From NCBI GenBank assembly GCA_018110855.1, contig JAGBFZ010000214.1:1-6534 (forward strand): 6,534 bases of DNA, in the 5' to 3' direction. Source of the DNA: Oscillospiraceae bacterium. GTDB lineage: Bacteria; Bacillota; Clostridia; Oscillospirales; Ruminococcaceae. Positions 1 to 6,467 of this stretch are shown piece after piece. The notes beneath the pieces are model-generated. The model saw nothing but the letters and a program-made list of their open reading frames with translations, ran no database searches and was not told where the DNA came from. Position numbers and translations under genes: made by a program. Numbering within the stretch: position 1 is the stretch's first letter; each line of letters begins with the position of its first letter.

Positions 1-945
1 AAGGTAGTGGTCCCAGTGTCCCGAAATTTTGTAAAGCTCTCTCTTAGCCATATAGGGGGTCTTTGTGAGCATACAGCCGTGCTTTGCTTCCACGTCCTCC
101 ACCCATCTCTGCATGAGCTGGATAACCTTTGCACCCTTAGGGAGAAGTATGGGCAGACCCTGACCGATATAATCAACGGTGGTGAAATACTCAAGCTCTC
201 TTCCCAGCTTGTTGTGGTCACGGCTCTTTGCTTCCTCCACCTTCTTGAGATATTCCTCAAGCTCGGAAGCCTTGGGGAATGCAGTTCCGTAAATTCTGCA
301 AAGCTGCTTGCCCTTTGAGTCGCCTCTCCAGTATGCGCCTGTGCAGTTGGTGAGCTTGAATGCCTTTACGGGAGCAGTGGACATAAGGTGAGGACCTGCG
401 CAAAGGTCGGTGAAATCGCCCTGCTTGTAGAAGCTGATGTTCTCGCCCTTGTCACTGTGCTCCTTGCAAAGCTCGACCTTGTAAGGCTCACCCATTTCGG
501 CAAGCTTTGCCTCTGCTTCTGCGGGGGGCAGCTCGAAACGGCTAAGCTCAATGCCCTCCTTGACGATCTTTTTCATCTCCGCTTCAAACTTGGCAAGATC
601 GTCTGCGGTGAAGGGGTGGTCGGTGTCAAAATCATAGTAGAAGCCATTGTCGATGGAGGGACCTATGGACAGCTTGGTTTCGGGATATACACGCTTTACT
701 GCCTGTGCAAGAATGTGGGAAGCAGTGTGCCAGAAGGTCTTTTTGCCCTCTTCGCTGTCAAAGGTGCATACCTCGAAGGTGCAGTCTTTTTCAACAGGGG
801 TTCTCAGGTCGCAAACCTCGCCGTCCAGCTTTACGCAGCAGGCAGCCTTGTAAAGTCCCATGCCGATTCCCTTGATTATTTCAGCGGCAGATACTCCGCT
901 TTCGGCTTCTCTTACGGAGCCGTCTTTAAGTGTGAGCTTAATCAT
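1..945 (-). CDS. thrS: Threonyl-tRNA synthetase, N-terminal 315 residues (runs off left edge)
   Basis: This enzyme charges tRNA-Thr with threonine in the cytoplasm and edits mischarged Ser-tRNA-Thr. The reading frame is open from the ATG at 945 to base 1, giving 315 of the roughly 640 residues usual for the family. Residues 1-60 look like a TGS domain (MIKLTLKDGSVREAESG). The editing domain follows, with the HxxxH motif as H73 and H77 (FWHTASH) and the CxGPH motif at C182-H186 (DLCAGPH); these numbers match the E. coli zinc-like editing-site residues as I remember them. The catalytic domain begins near 245 (GRELEYF, then GLPILLPKGA) and reaches the TP-MAKRELYKISGHWDHY segment at the edge. The aminoacylation-site zinc ligands and the anticodon-binding domain lie outside the window. 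AAGGAG at 960-955 sits 9 nt before the start. It is the last visible gene of the leftward unit, 95 bp after the permease stop, with no obvious promoter or T-box of its own. Identification is firm. Confidence 0.97.
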   Translation of the reverse strand, partial: MIKLTLKDGSVREAESGVSAAEIIKGIGMGLYKAACCVKLDGEVCDLRTPVEKDCTFEVCTFDSEEGKKTFWHTASHILAQAVKRVYPETKLSIGPSIDNGFYYDFDTDHPFTADDLAKFEAEMKKIVKEGIELSRFELPPAEAEAKLAEMGEPYKVELCKEHSDKGENISFYKQGDFTDLCAGPHLMSTAPVKAFKLTNCTGAYWRGDSKGKQLCRIYGTAFPKASELEEYLKKVEEAKSRDHNKLGRELEYFTTVDYIGQGLPILLPKGAKVIQLMQRWVEDVEAKHGCMLTKTPYMAKRELYKISGHWDHYL

Positions 946-989
946 GTTTTTATTCTCCTTTATAAAATAGTTTTTTTGTTTTTTATCAT

Positions 990-1019
990 GCGGCAAATAC
1001 TGCCGAAACGGTATGCCGC
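990..1019 (-). other. Imperfect hairpin between permease and thrS
   Basis: On the minus strand GCGGCA (1019-1014) pairs with TGCCGC (995-990), and CCG/CGG can pair inside (1011-1009 with 1005-1003). Read leftward, the structure is followed by an A-rich stretch (GATAAAAAACAAAAAAAC), not a U-tract, so it is not a convincing terminator for the operon. It could be an mRNA processing or stability element upstream of thrS, or nothing. The rest of the 95-bp gap is A/T-rich and ends in the thrS ribosome site. Confidence 0.4.
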
Positions 1020-1040
1020 TCCTTGGAACGGTAAATTCCT

Positions 1041-1844
1041 TTAATCATCGGAGCAAACACCCCCTTTAATATTACTGTTTATTTTCAATCGCTGCGAACG
1101 CTTATAAATCACGTTCAGAAGCGATGTTACAAGCAGCTCGAACAGCTTCCCAAGAAGGATTATCACCATTGTCCATGCAAACAGATCGGCAGTCTCAAGA
1201 TATATTTTCGCCCGATAGAGCATATCGCCAAGGGTATTATCGGGCTGACCTATGACCTCGGCAGCCGTTCCGCTCTTGAAAGCAAGCCCCGCAGCCGTTC
1301 TGAAAGCGGCGGTGAGAAAGGGCATTACCGAGGGGAAATAGAGATATCTTGCTTTCTTTGCAGGGCTTAGCCGAAAAAGCTGTGCTGCTTCGGCAAGCCT
1401 TTTGTCCGTATTTTCAATTCCCTTGCCAACAGCGTCATATATCACAGGTGTTACCATAAGCGAGGAAATGAGAAAGGACAATGCAGAGCTTTTCAGAAAA
1501 AACAGCGCAAATATGATAAAGCTCGCCACAGGAACTGCCTTTACCGCCGATATCGCAGGAGAAATTATCGCTTTCGCCCATGTAAATGCTGCCGACAGCA
1601 CAGCCAAAGCAGTCCCCGTTATGACCCCTGCAAAAAATCCTCCGCCTATCCTCAGAAAGGAATTGAGGACGGTCTTGATAAAATCCGCTTGGGTGCATAG
1701 CTCAAAAAGCCTTTTTACCGCCGCTATGGGCGTTACAAGGATTATCCGCTTGTCAAGGAGCATTGCTGCCGCCTGCCACAAAACCAGCCAGAATAATATA
1801 CCCAAAGCTTTTTGAAAGAAGTCTTTTTTGTCAGACCTATTCAT
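1041..1844 (-). CDS. ABC transporter permease, NitT/TauT-like (BPD_transp_1 fold)
   Basis: A 267-residue integral membrane protein, probably the transmembrane subunit of an ABC importer working with the lipoprotein encoded just upstream. Hydrophobic segments lie at about 12-30, 66-88, 92-118, 121-137 and 222-246, which fits the 5-6 helix binding-protein-dependent permease family. The EAA coupling loop is recognisable at residues 152-171: EAA at 152-154 and L-FP at 168-171, although the usually conserved Gly of the EAA-x3-G pattern is Arg158. The segment SGTAAEVIGQPDNTLGDML (191-209) resembles the corresponding region of nitrate/sulfonate/taurine-type permeases. The ATG at 1844 lies inside the last codons of the lipoprotein gene (8-bp overlap), which suggests translational coupling; its own ribosome site is weak (GGAAA). 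Substrate cannot be read from the sequence, and no partner ABC ATPase is present in the window. Family is fairly certain, substrate unknown. Confidence 0.88.
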   Translation of the reverse strand: MNRSDKKDFFQKALGILFWLVLWQAAAMLLDKRIILVTPIAAVKRLFELCTQADFIKTVLNSFLRIGGGFFAGVITGTALAVLSAAFTWAKAIISPAISAVKAVPVASFIIFALFFLKSSALSFLISSLMVTPVIYDAVGKGIENTDKRLAEAAQLFRLSPAKKARYLYFPSVMPFLTAAFRTAAGLAFKSGTAAEVIGQPDNTLGDMLYRAKIYLETADLFAWTMVIILLGKLFELLVTSLLNVIYKRSQRLKINSNIKGGVCSDD

Positions 1845-2916
1845 ATATCATTTCCGAATAGAAAGCATCATCATCGGGGAGATTGCCGCCGACCGACTTT
1901 GGATCAGCATCAAAGAGGATATTCCAGTAGCCTGTTACGGCACTTTTCATATCATCCCCCCTTAAAAGAGTTATATTGCAGTAAGGCAGTGCCTTTTTTG
2001 CAACGGGGGCTTTCACAATATCATAGTTTCCTATGAGTTCGGCGGCTTCATCGGTGTTTTCATTTACAAAATCAACAGAAGCCTGATATTCACCGAGGAA
2101 ATCAGCAAAAGCAACAGGATTTTCCTCAATAACGCTTTTCTGTGCAATGGTCACGCCTGTGATAAGGGGAGTTTCGCTGACCTTGTCCCACTCGTCGGTA
2201 AGGCTGAGGGCAATTATAATGTTCTCATTCTGAAGCTGCGCAGCGGTAACATAGGGCTGGGGAAGGACTGCAATGGCATTTTCGCTTTCCGCCATTACAG
2301 CGGCGCACTCGCTTGCTTCCGACTTGTACTCAATGGTCACGTCAGTCTGCGGCTCAAGACCGTTTGCTCTCAGAATGTAGTTTAAGACATACTCGGGAGT
2401 GGTTCCCTTGCCTGTGGAATATATGGTCTTGCCTTTAAGGTCTGCCACAGAGGTTATTTCCTCGCCCGATGATACCACATAAAGCACGCCGAGGGTGTTT
2501 ACTGCGGCTGTTTTGACATTGCCCTCTGTCTTGTTGTAAAGCACAGCGGCAAGGTTTGCGGGGACATTTGCAATGTCCGTGTTTCCGCTGACAACTCCTG
2601 CAACTATCTCATCTGCTGTTCCGTGAATGGTCACATTGTACTTGTTGAAGGTCTCACCCTTTTCACTGTCCGACATGAGCTTTACCATTCCCATGGTGGT
2701 GGGACCCTTGAGAGAGGAGATAGTGTATTCTATAGGCTCTGCAGGGATCGTTTCCGACCGGGCGGCTTCTGTCGTTTCCGAAGAGTCTGAGCTTTCCGTT
2801 GTCTCGATCGTTTCCGAGGGGGCGGTTTCCTGTGTGTCCGATGTGCCTGCAGAGGAACCGCAGGCTGTCAGAAGGACAAGGGCTGCCCAAAGGGCTGCAA
2901 GCTTGGCTTTTTTCAT
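1837..2916 (-). CDS. ABC transporter substrate-binding lipoprotein, NitT/TauT-like
   Basis: A 359-residue predicted lipoprotein that would capture a solute outside the membrane for the adjacent permease. Residues 1-18 form a signal peptide (KK start, hydrophobic core, LLTAC lipobox), with Cys19 as the lipidated residue. Residues 20-60 are a low-complexity Ser/Thr/Glu linker containing an imperfect 20-residue repeat. The periplasmic-binding fold starts near 62 (EYTISSLKGPTTMGMVKL). It contains VAGVVSGNTDIANVPANLAA (106-124) and VADLKGKTIYSTGKGTTPEYVLNYILRANGL (157-187), the pattern of SsuA/TauA/NMT1-like binding proteins where a DLKGK loop precedes the ligand-binding GxGTTP turn. That family takes up nitrate, sulfonates, thiamine precursors and others, so I assign no substrate. 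AAGGAG at 2931-2926 lies 9 nt before the ATG. The gene starts 17 bp after the ATPase gene and overlaps the permease gene by 8 bp. Confidence 0.9.
   Translation of the reverse strand: MKKAKLAALWAALVLLTACGSSAGTSDTQETAPSETIETTESSDSSETTEAARSETIPAEPIEYTISSLKGPTTMGMVKLMSDSEKGETFNKYNVTIHGTADEIVAGVVSGNTDIANVPANLAAVLYNKTEGNVKTAAVNTLGVLYVVSSGEEITSVADLKGKTIYSTGKGTTPEYVLNYILRANGLEPQTDVTIEYKSEASECAAVMAESENAIAVLPQPYVTAAQLQNENIIIALSLTDEWDKVSETPLITGVTIAQKSVIEENPVAFADFLGEYQASVDFVNENTDEAAELIGNYDIVKAPVAKKALPYCNITLLRGDDMKSAVTGYWNILFDADPKSVGGNLPDDDAFYSEMIYE
2746..2829 (-). repeat. Imperfect direct repeat in the lipoprotein linker
   Basis: Two 24-bp blocks, 2746-2769 and 2806-2829, are offset by 60 bp and identical at 21 of 24 positions. 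They encode ETAPSETI (residues 30-37) and EAARSETI (residues 50-57). The 60-bp period keeps the frame, so the linker probably grew by a 20-codon duplication. It is a spacer between the lipid anchor and the binding domain. Confidence 0.7.
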
Positions 2917-2933
2917 ATAATAATTCTCCTTGA

Positions 2934-4115
2934 TTATTGTTCTTCGGGTTCGCCTGCCTTGAGCATTTCAACGAAATGCCTTGCGGCACGTCCGCTTCGT
3001 CCGCTTCTGCGCAGAGCGTAGGCTTCCGCCTTGGTGAACAGCTCGTCCTTATCCATAACAACGCCGTACTGCCCTGCAAGATACTCCACAATTTTCAGAT
3101 ATGTATCCTTGTCGGGCTTGAGGAACGTTACCTTCAAGCCGAAGCGCTCGGACAGAGAAGCAAGCTCCTCTCTTGTATCCCTTGCGTGGATATCATCGCC
3201 GTTACGGTCGGAAAAGCTTTCCTTTACAAGATGGCGGCGGTTGCTCGTGGCGTATATTACGGCGTTTGAAGCCTTTGAAGCGATGGAGCCTTCAAGAACT
3301 GCCTTGAGTGCACCGAAATCCGCGTCATCTGAGGAAAATGAGAGATCGTCTATAAAAATGATGAATTTCAGCGGATTGTCCGCAATGCTCTCCATAACAT
3401 CGGGAAGCTCGTGGAGCTGGGATTTTTTCAGCTCGATAAGCCTTAGTCCCCTGTCGGCAAATTCATTTACCACAGCCTTTACCGTGGAGGATTTTCCCGT
3501 TCCCGCATCGCCGTAAAGGAGACAGTTTGCGGCAGGACGTCCTTTTATCAGTGCAAGGGTGTTGTCGATAACCATTTTCCGCTGAGTTTCATATGCGGGC
3601 AGCTGAGAGAGCCGCTGTGGGTCGGGGGTCAGAACGGGGGTTATGACATGATCTTTAAGCATAAATGCGGTATATTTTGCAAAAATACCGTAGCCCATGG
3701 TGAAAAGCTTATCAATTCTCTCGGCATAAATGCTCTGAAAATCCAGATTTGAATTGTCCCATTCGGGAAGATAGCCCATATAGCCCATAGCAGAGCGGAC
3801 ATTTTCGGTGGTGAGCATGGATATCTCACGGAAAAGCCCTAATTCCTTGCGGACAGCTGTTTCCATTACAGGCGGAACAGGCTCTCTTCTTGCCTTGCGG
3901 AGAAGGTAGGTGTTCTCGTCCTCGGTGACAGCCTTGATGATATAGCTTGAAAGGTTTGAGCCGTGCTTATAGAGGGAATTTACAAACTCGCCCACCGAAG
4001 CAGGGGTCTGCTCCTTCAGCATATCCATGAGCCTGCCCATGGTCTTGAGTTTAAGCACCCCTCTGAATACCGCAAGCCCCGAAAGCCTTGTGTAAAGGTC
4101 TGATAACTGATTCAT
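2934..4115 (-). CDS. DUF815-type AAA+ P-loop ATPase of unknown function
   Basis: A 393-residue cytoplasmic protein matching the DUF815 family, which has no established cellular role that I know of. Residues 1-160 are helical and contain no recognised domain. The ATPase core begins near 195. Walker A is GDAGTGKS at 202-209 and Walker B is FIIFIDDLSF at 251-260 (Asp256, Asp257). A sensor-1-like ATSNRRH lies at 289-295, SLSERFGL at 320-327 carries a candidate arginine finger (Arg324), and GRSGRAARHF at 372-381 resembles a sensor-2 region. It has no ABC signature (LSGGQ), so it is not the missing ATPase of the neighbouring importer. It is the first gene after the T-box leader: the ATG at 4115 lies 21 nt past the terminator U-tract. 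A weak purine-rich ribosome site (GGAAAGAAG, 4133-4125) precedes it. The next gene starts 17 bp downstream, which suggests cotranscription. Family call firm, function unknown. Confidence 0.88.
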   Translation of the reverse strand: MNQLSDLYTRLSGLAVFRGVLKLKTMGRLMDMLKEQTPASVGEFVNSLYKHGSNLSSYIIKAVTEDENTYLLRKARREPVPPVMETAVRKELGLFREISMLTTENVRSAMGYMGYLPEWDNSNLDFQSIYAERIDKLFTMGYGIFAKYTAFMLKDHVITPVLTPDPQRLSQLPAYETQRKMVIDNTLALIKGRPAANCLLYGDAGTGKSSTVKAVVNEFADRGLRLIELKKSQLHELPDVMESIADNPLKFIIFIDDLSFSSDDADFGALKAVLEGSIASKASNAVIYATSNRRHLVKESFSDRNGDDIHARDTREELASLSERFGLKVTFLKPDKDTYLKIVEYLAGQYGVVMDKDELFTKAEAYALRRSGRSGRAARHFVEMLKAGEPEEQ

Positions 4116-4135
4116 CTTTTAAATCTTCTTTCCGT

Positions 4136-4188
4136 AAAAAATAAAAACGCCCGAAGCAGCGGCTTATATAAAAAGCCATTGCCTCGGG
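4136..4188 (-). terminator. Intrinsic terminator of the T-box leader
   Basis: On the minus strand CCCGAGGCA (4188-4180) pairs with UGCUUCGGG (4158-4150) with G-U wobbles. An inner GGCUU/AAGCC helix closes the loop, and a run of T5-A-T6 follows (4147-4136). The 5' arm shares CCCG (4188-4185) with the antiterminator, so the two structures exclude each other, as expected for T-box attenuation. Confidence 0.93.
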
Positions 4189-4414
4189 ACGATATATAAC
4201 CGTGATTCCACCCGTATTCACGTTTTCCGAAAATGCAGGAAAACATCTCATTTATGCCCTGTAACGGGGGCTGCCGCCGCCTGTTAAGCGGACTCCGAGA
4301 ACGGTACCTGTCCTTCCTGCCGCCGTATCCGATCTCAGCCTGTGTCGGACACTCTCTGAAGGGCGCATTTTTGAAGAAAGGATTTCTCATCAGCGATTTG
4401 AAATTATTCTATAC
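4136..4414 (-). ncRNA. T-box riboswitch leader, probably threonine-specific
   Basis: A T-box leader senses uncharged tRNA and permits readthrough into the operon. The antiterminator is complete: CGGG (4214-4211), a 7-nt bulge UGGAAUC (4210-4204), ACGG (4203-4200), a loop, UCGU (4192-4189) and CCCG (4188-4185). Its core GGGUGGAAUCACGG matches the conserved T-box sequence; UGGA would pair with the tRNA acceptor end, including a U discriminator base. Upstream, Stem I carries AGAGAG at 4357-4352, GGCUGAGA nearby, and a specifier region GGUACCGUUCUCGGAG (4308-4293). The best triplet is ACC (Thr, 4305-4303); a one-base shift would read CCG (Pro). A perfect 7-bp stem (GTTTTCC with GGAAAAC, about 4240-4218) fits Stem III, and the GC-rich part at about 4285-4255 fits Stem II/IIA-B. 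The 5' end is inferred from the promoter. Threonine is favoured because thrS lies downstream. T-box identity is firm, amino acid moderately sure. Confidence 0.92.
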
Positions 4415-4420
4415 ATATAT

Positions 4421-4449
4421 ATGATATCACTAACAACGCTCTGTGTCAA
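4421..4449 (-). promoter_or_regulatory. Sigma-A-type promoter of the T-box operon
   Basis: TTGACA at 4449-4444, a 17-bp spacer and TATCAT at 4426-4421 on the minus strand are near-consensus. Transcription should start near 4414, at the right distance for a complete T-box Stem I. Confidence 0.85.
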
Positions 4450-4513
4450 CGGTATTTTTGTACAGCAAAACTACAATTTTATTATGTAATAGTGTTAAAT
4501 TATATAAAATTCC

Positions 4514-4542
4514 TTGACAAGAGGAAAAATTTATATTACAAT
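4514..4542 (+). promoter_or_regulatory. Sigma-A-type promoter upstream of rny
   Basis: TTGACA at 4514-4519, a 17-bp spacer and TACAAT at 4537-4542 match the consensus at 11 of 12 positions. Expected start is near 4549, which leaves a leader of about 335 nt before rny. The promoter diverges from the T-box operon promoter, with 64 bp between the two -35 boxes. Confidence 0.85.
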
Positions 4543-4548
4543 AATATT

Positions 4549-4884
4549 GTGTCTGCAGTAAAAATTATTATCGGCTCGCAGAAATTTTCTGCGTCCTGTT
4601 ATAAAAACTGCTTTTACATTATCGCTTCACGGTAACTCCGTCCTGATGCAGGTCGGAAACATGAAGTTTTTCATATATATTATGAGCCGTCCGTTCCGTT
4701 TTTATTCGGCGCGCTCAGTTTTCGGGATCCATTATATTCGCTTATGGTAAAGATATATTTTATTGAATTATTTTAAGCTGTTAACAGTCCCCAAACAAAA
4801 GCGGTTTTATTAATATTTATGAGCTTCACAAACCTCCGAAGCGGTTCTCATATTCTATATTTTTATGAAAAGGAGGTTTTTTTG
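4549..4884 (+). other. Long non-coding leader of rny with several hairpins
   Basis: This is about 335 nt between the inferred transcription start and the rny start codon, with no convincing gene. Visible structures are: CGCAGAA/TTCTGCG (4577-4583 with 4587-4593), enclosed by GCAGT/ACTGC (4555-4559 with 4607-4611); TCCG-T-CCTG/CAGG-T-CGGA around an ATG loop (4637-4657); ATGAA/TTCAT (4661-4675); and TGAGC/GCTCA (4683-4687 with 4713-4717). No hairpin is followed by a clear U-tract, so I see no attenuator. The sequence does not match the riboswitch cores I can recall (SAM, TPP, purine, c-di-GMP, glycine, preQ1). It may be a structured regulatory UTR, a small RNA with its own 3' end, or plain AT-rich spacer. 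Confidence 0.5.
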
Positions 4885-4887
4885 TTG
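4871..4887 (+). promoter_or_regulatory. Ribosome site that sets the rny start at TTG
   Basis: AGGAGG at 4871-4876 is a full consensus ribosome site. Two in-frame TTG codons follow at 4882 (5-nt gap) and 4885 (8-nt gap); the second has the better spacing. The in-frame ATG at 4819 has no ribosome site and would place the AGGAGG inside the gene. Confidence 0.85.
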
Positions 4888-6375
4888 CAGTATGCTATTT
4901 ATGTGATCATCTTTGTTGCTGCTGCCGCCATTTCGGGCTTCATCTGTTTTAAAGCGGGCATAAATTACCGCAAATCACAGGCTGAATCCGCCATCGGCTC
5001 TGCCGAAAAGGAAGCGGAACGAATCATTGAAGCTGCCAAGGAAGAAGCGGACAGCAAGAAGAAGATAGCTCTCGTTGAGGCAAAGGACGAGATCCACAAA
5101 AGCCGCACAGAGCTTGAAAAAGAGATCAAGGAGCGCAGAAACGAGCTTTCCCGTCAGGAAAGGCGTATCCAGCAGAAGGAAGAAAATCTTGACAAGAAAA
5201 ACGATACTCTTGAGAAAAAGGACGAGCTTCTCCAGAAAAAGCTGAAAAATGCCGATGAAAAGCTGGAAGAGGCTGACAAGATCAAGCACTCCCAGATGGA
5301 GATACTGGAGAAAATTTCCCAGTTCACCATGGAGCAGGCAAAGGAGCATCTGCTTTCAATGCTTGAAAACGAGCTTGTTCACGAAAAGGCTCTCAAGGTC
5401 CAGCAGTATGAGCAGCAGCTCAAGGACGTATGCGAGGACAAGGCAAGAAATCTCATTTCCCTTGCCATTGCAAAATGTGCAGCAGATCAGGTTGCCGAAA
5501 CTGCGGTTTCGGTGGTTCCTCTTCCCAGCGATGAAATGAAGGGAAGGATCATCGGACGAGAGGGCAGAAATATCAGAACTCTCGAAACTCTCACAGGCGT
5601 TGAGCTTATTATCGACGATACCCCCGAGGCGATCACCCTTTCCTGCTTCGACCCCGCAAGGATCGAGGAAATGGTGGACAAGGCAAAGAGAGAGGTGGAG
5701 CACCGTATCAAGCAGGAGGGCGAGAGGGCTATCCTCGAGACCAACGTTCACGGTATCAACCACGAGCTTGTCCGTCTTATCGGTCGTCTCAGATACAGAA
5801 CGTCCTATCGTCAGAACGTTCTCGACCACTCCATCGAGGTCGCTCATTTAGCCGGCATTATGGCTTCCGAGCTTGGTGTTGACGCAAATCTTGCAAGACG
5901 TGCAGGTCTGCTTCACGATATCGGCAAGGCGCTCAGCTATGAGATCGAAGGCTCCCATGTTCAGATAGGCGTTGACGTGTGCCGCAAATATAAGGAAAGC
6001 CCCGATGTTATCCATGCTATCGAGGCTCATCACGGCGATGTGGAGACCAAGACCGTTGTTGCGGCTCTGGTTCAGGCGGCTGACGCAATTTCCGCAGCAA
6101 GACCCGGCGCAAGAAACGAGAATTACGAGAACTACATCAAGCGTCTCCAGAAGCTTGAGGAGATCTGTACTTCTTATGAGGGCGTTGAGAAGTCCTTTGC
6201 TATCCAGGCGGGCAGAGAGGTCAGGATCATGGTTATCCCCGAGCAGATCAATGATGAAAAGATGGTTCTTGTGGCAAGAGAAATTGCCGCAAAGATCGAG
6301 AACGAGATGGATTATCCCGGTCAGATCAAGGTTCATCTTATCAGAGAGAGCAGAGTTACCGAGTACGCTAAGTAA
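4885..6375 (+). CDS. rny: Ribonuclease Y (membrane-anchored endoribonuclease)
   Basis: RNase Y initiates mRNA decay and processing in many Firmicutes, anchored to the inner face of the membrane. From the TTG start the product has 496 residues, close to the usual 510-520. Residues 2-22 are a membrane anchor ([19 protein letters not shown]). A long charged coiled coil rich in Lys and Glu runs from about 35 to 165. The KH RNA-binding domain lies at about 205-260, with its GxxG loop in [10 protein letters not shown] (220-229). The HD phosphohydrolase domain follows: His315 (LDHSIEVAH), the His344-Asp345 pair (LLHDIGKA) and Asp400 (QAADAIS) are the expected metal ligands. The C-terminal domain ends in [16 protein letters not shown], typical of the family. 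All key catalytic residues are present, so it should be active. It is transcribed alone here, divergent from the T-box operon, behind a strong promoter and long leader, and followed by a hairpin. Identification is firm. Confidence 0.97.
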   Translation: MQYAIYVIIFVAAAAISGFICFKAGINYRKSQAESAIGSAEKEAERIIEAAKEEADSKKKIALVEAKDEIHKSRTELEKEIKERRNELSRQERRIQQKEENLDKKNDTLEKKDELLQKKLKNADEKLEEADKIKHSQMEILEKISQFTMEQAKEHLLSMLENELVHEKALKVQQYEQQLKDVCEDKARNLISLAIAKCAADQVAETAVSVVPLPSDEMKGRIIGREGRNIRTLETLTGVELIIDDTPEAITLSCFDPARIEEMVDKAKREVEHRIKQEGERAILETNVHGINHELVRLIGRLRYRTSYRQNVLDHSIEVAHLAGIMASELGVDANLARRAGLLHDIGKALSYEIEGSHVQIGVDVCRKYKESPDVIHAIEAHHGDVETKTVVAALVQAADAISAARPGARNENYENYIKRLQKLEEICTSYEGVEKSFAIQAGREVRIMVIPEQINDEKMVLVAREIAAKIENEMDYPGQIKVHLIRESRVTEYAK

Positions 6376-6381
6376 TATTAA

Positions 6382-6414
6382 AATGGCGGCAGTTCAGATC
6401 GAACTGCCGCCATT
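6382..6414 (+). terminator. Perfect 14-bp hairpin after rny, probable terminator
   Basis: AATGGCGGCAGTTC (6382-6395) and its exact complement (6401-6414) enclose a 5-nt loop, 6 nt after the rny stop. The plus-strand tail (AGTCTGTCT) is only moderately T-rich. On the minus strand TTTTAATATT overlaps the base of the stem, so it may also stop transcription from the right. Confidence 0.75.
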
Positions 6415-6467
6415 AGTCTGTCTAAAAAGAAATGACATTTGTATAATATACACAAACCCATACAAAA

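Noticed and set aside
388..1044. 218-codon open frame on the plus strand
   Set aside because: It lies antisense to the clearly recognisable thrS start region and gap; the product resembles no family and there is no ribosome site.
3031..3516. 161-codon open frame on the plus strand
   Set aside because: Antisense to the DUF815 ATPase core whose Walker motifs are intact; Ser-rich shadow translation.
4112..4390. 92-codon minus-strand frame over the T-box leader
   Set aside because: It coincides with conserved T-box structure and terminator; the DNA is explained by the RNA element.
4637..4665. Resemblance of the GCAGGTCGGAAACATGAAG area to the SRP RNA domain IV loop
   Set aside because: The conserved GGAAGGAAGCA-type loop pattern and its flanking helix are absent.
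4646..4750. 34-codon open frame in the rny leader (starts MQVGNMKFF)
   Set aside because: Its ATG sits in a hairpin loop with no ribosome site; an inner ATG at 4661 has only a weak one. It is not convincing as a leader peptide without conservation data.
5356..5847. 163-codon open frame on the minus strand within rny
   Set aside because: A shadow of the KH and HD coding region; Leu/Ser-rich with no domain and no promoter.
6442..6447. TATAAT resembling a -10 box after rny
   Set aside because: No -35 match lies 16-18 bp upstream (TGTCTA at 17 bp) and no TGn extension is present; only about 40 nt of spacer follow before the next hairpin.
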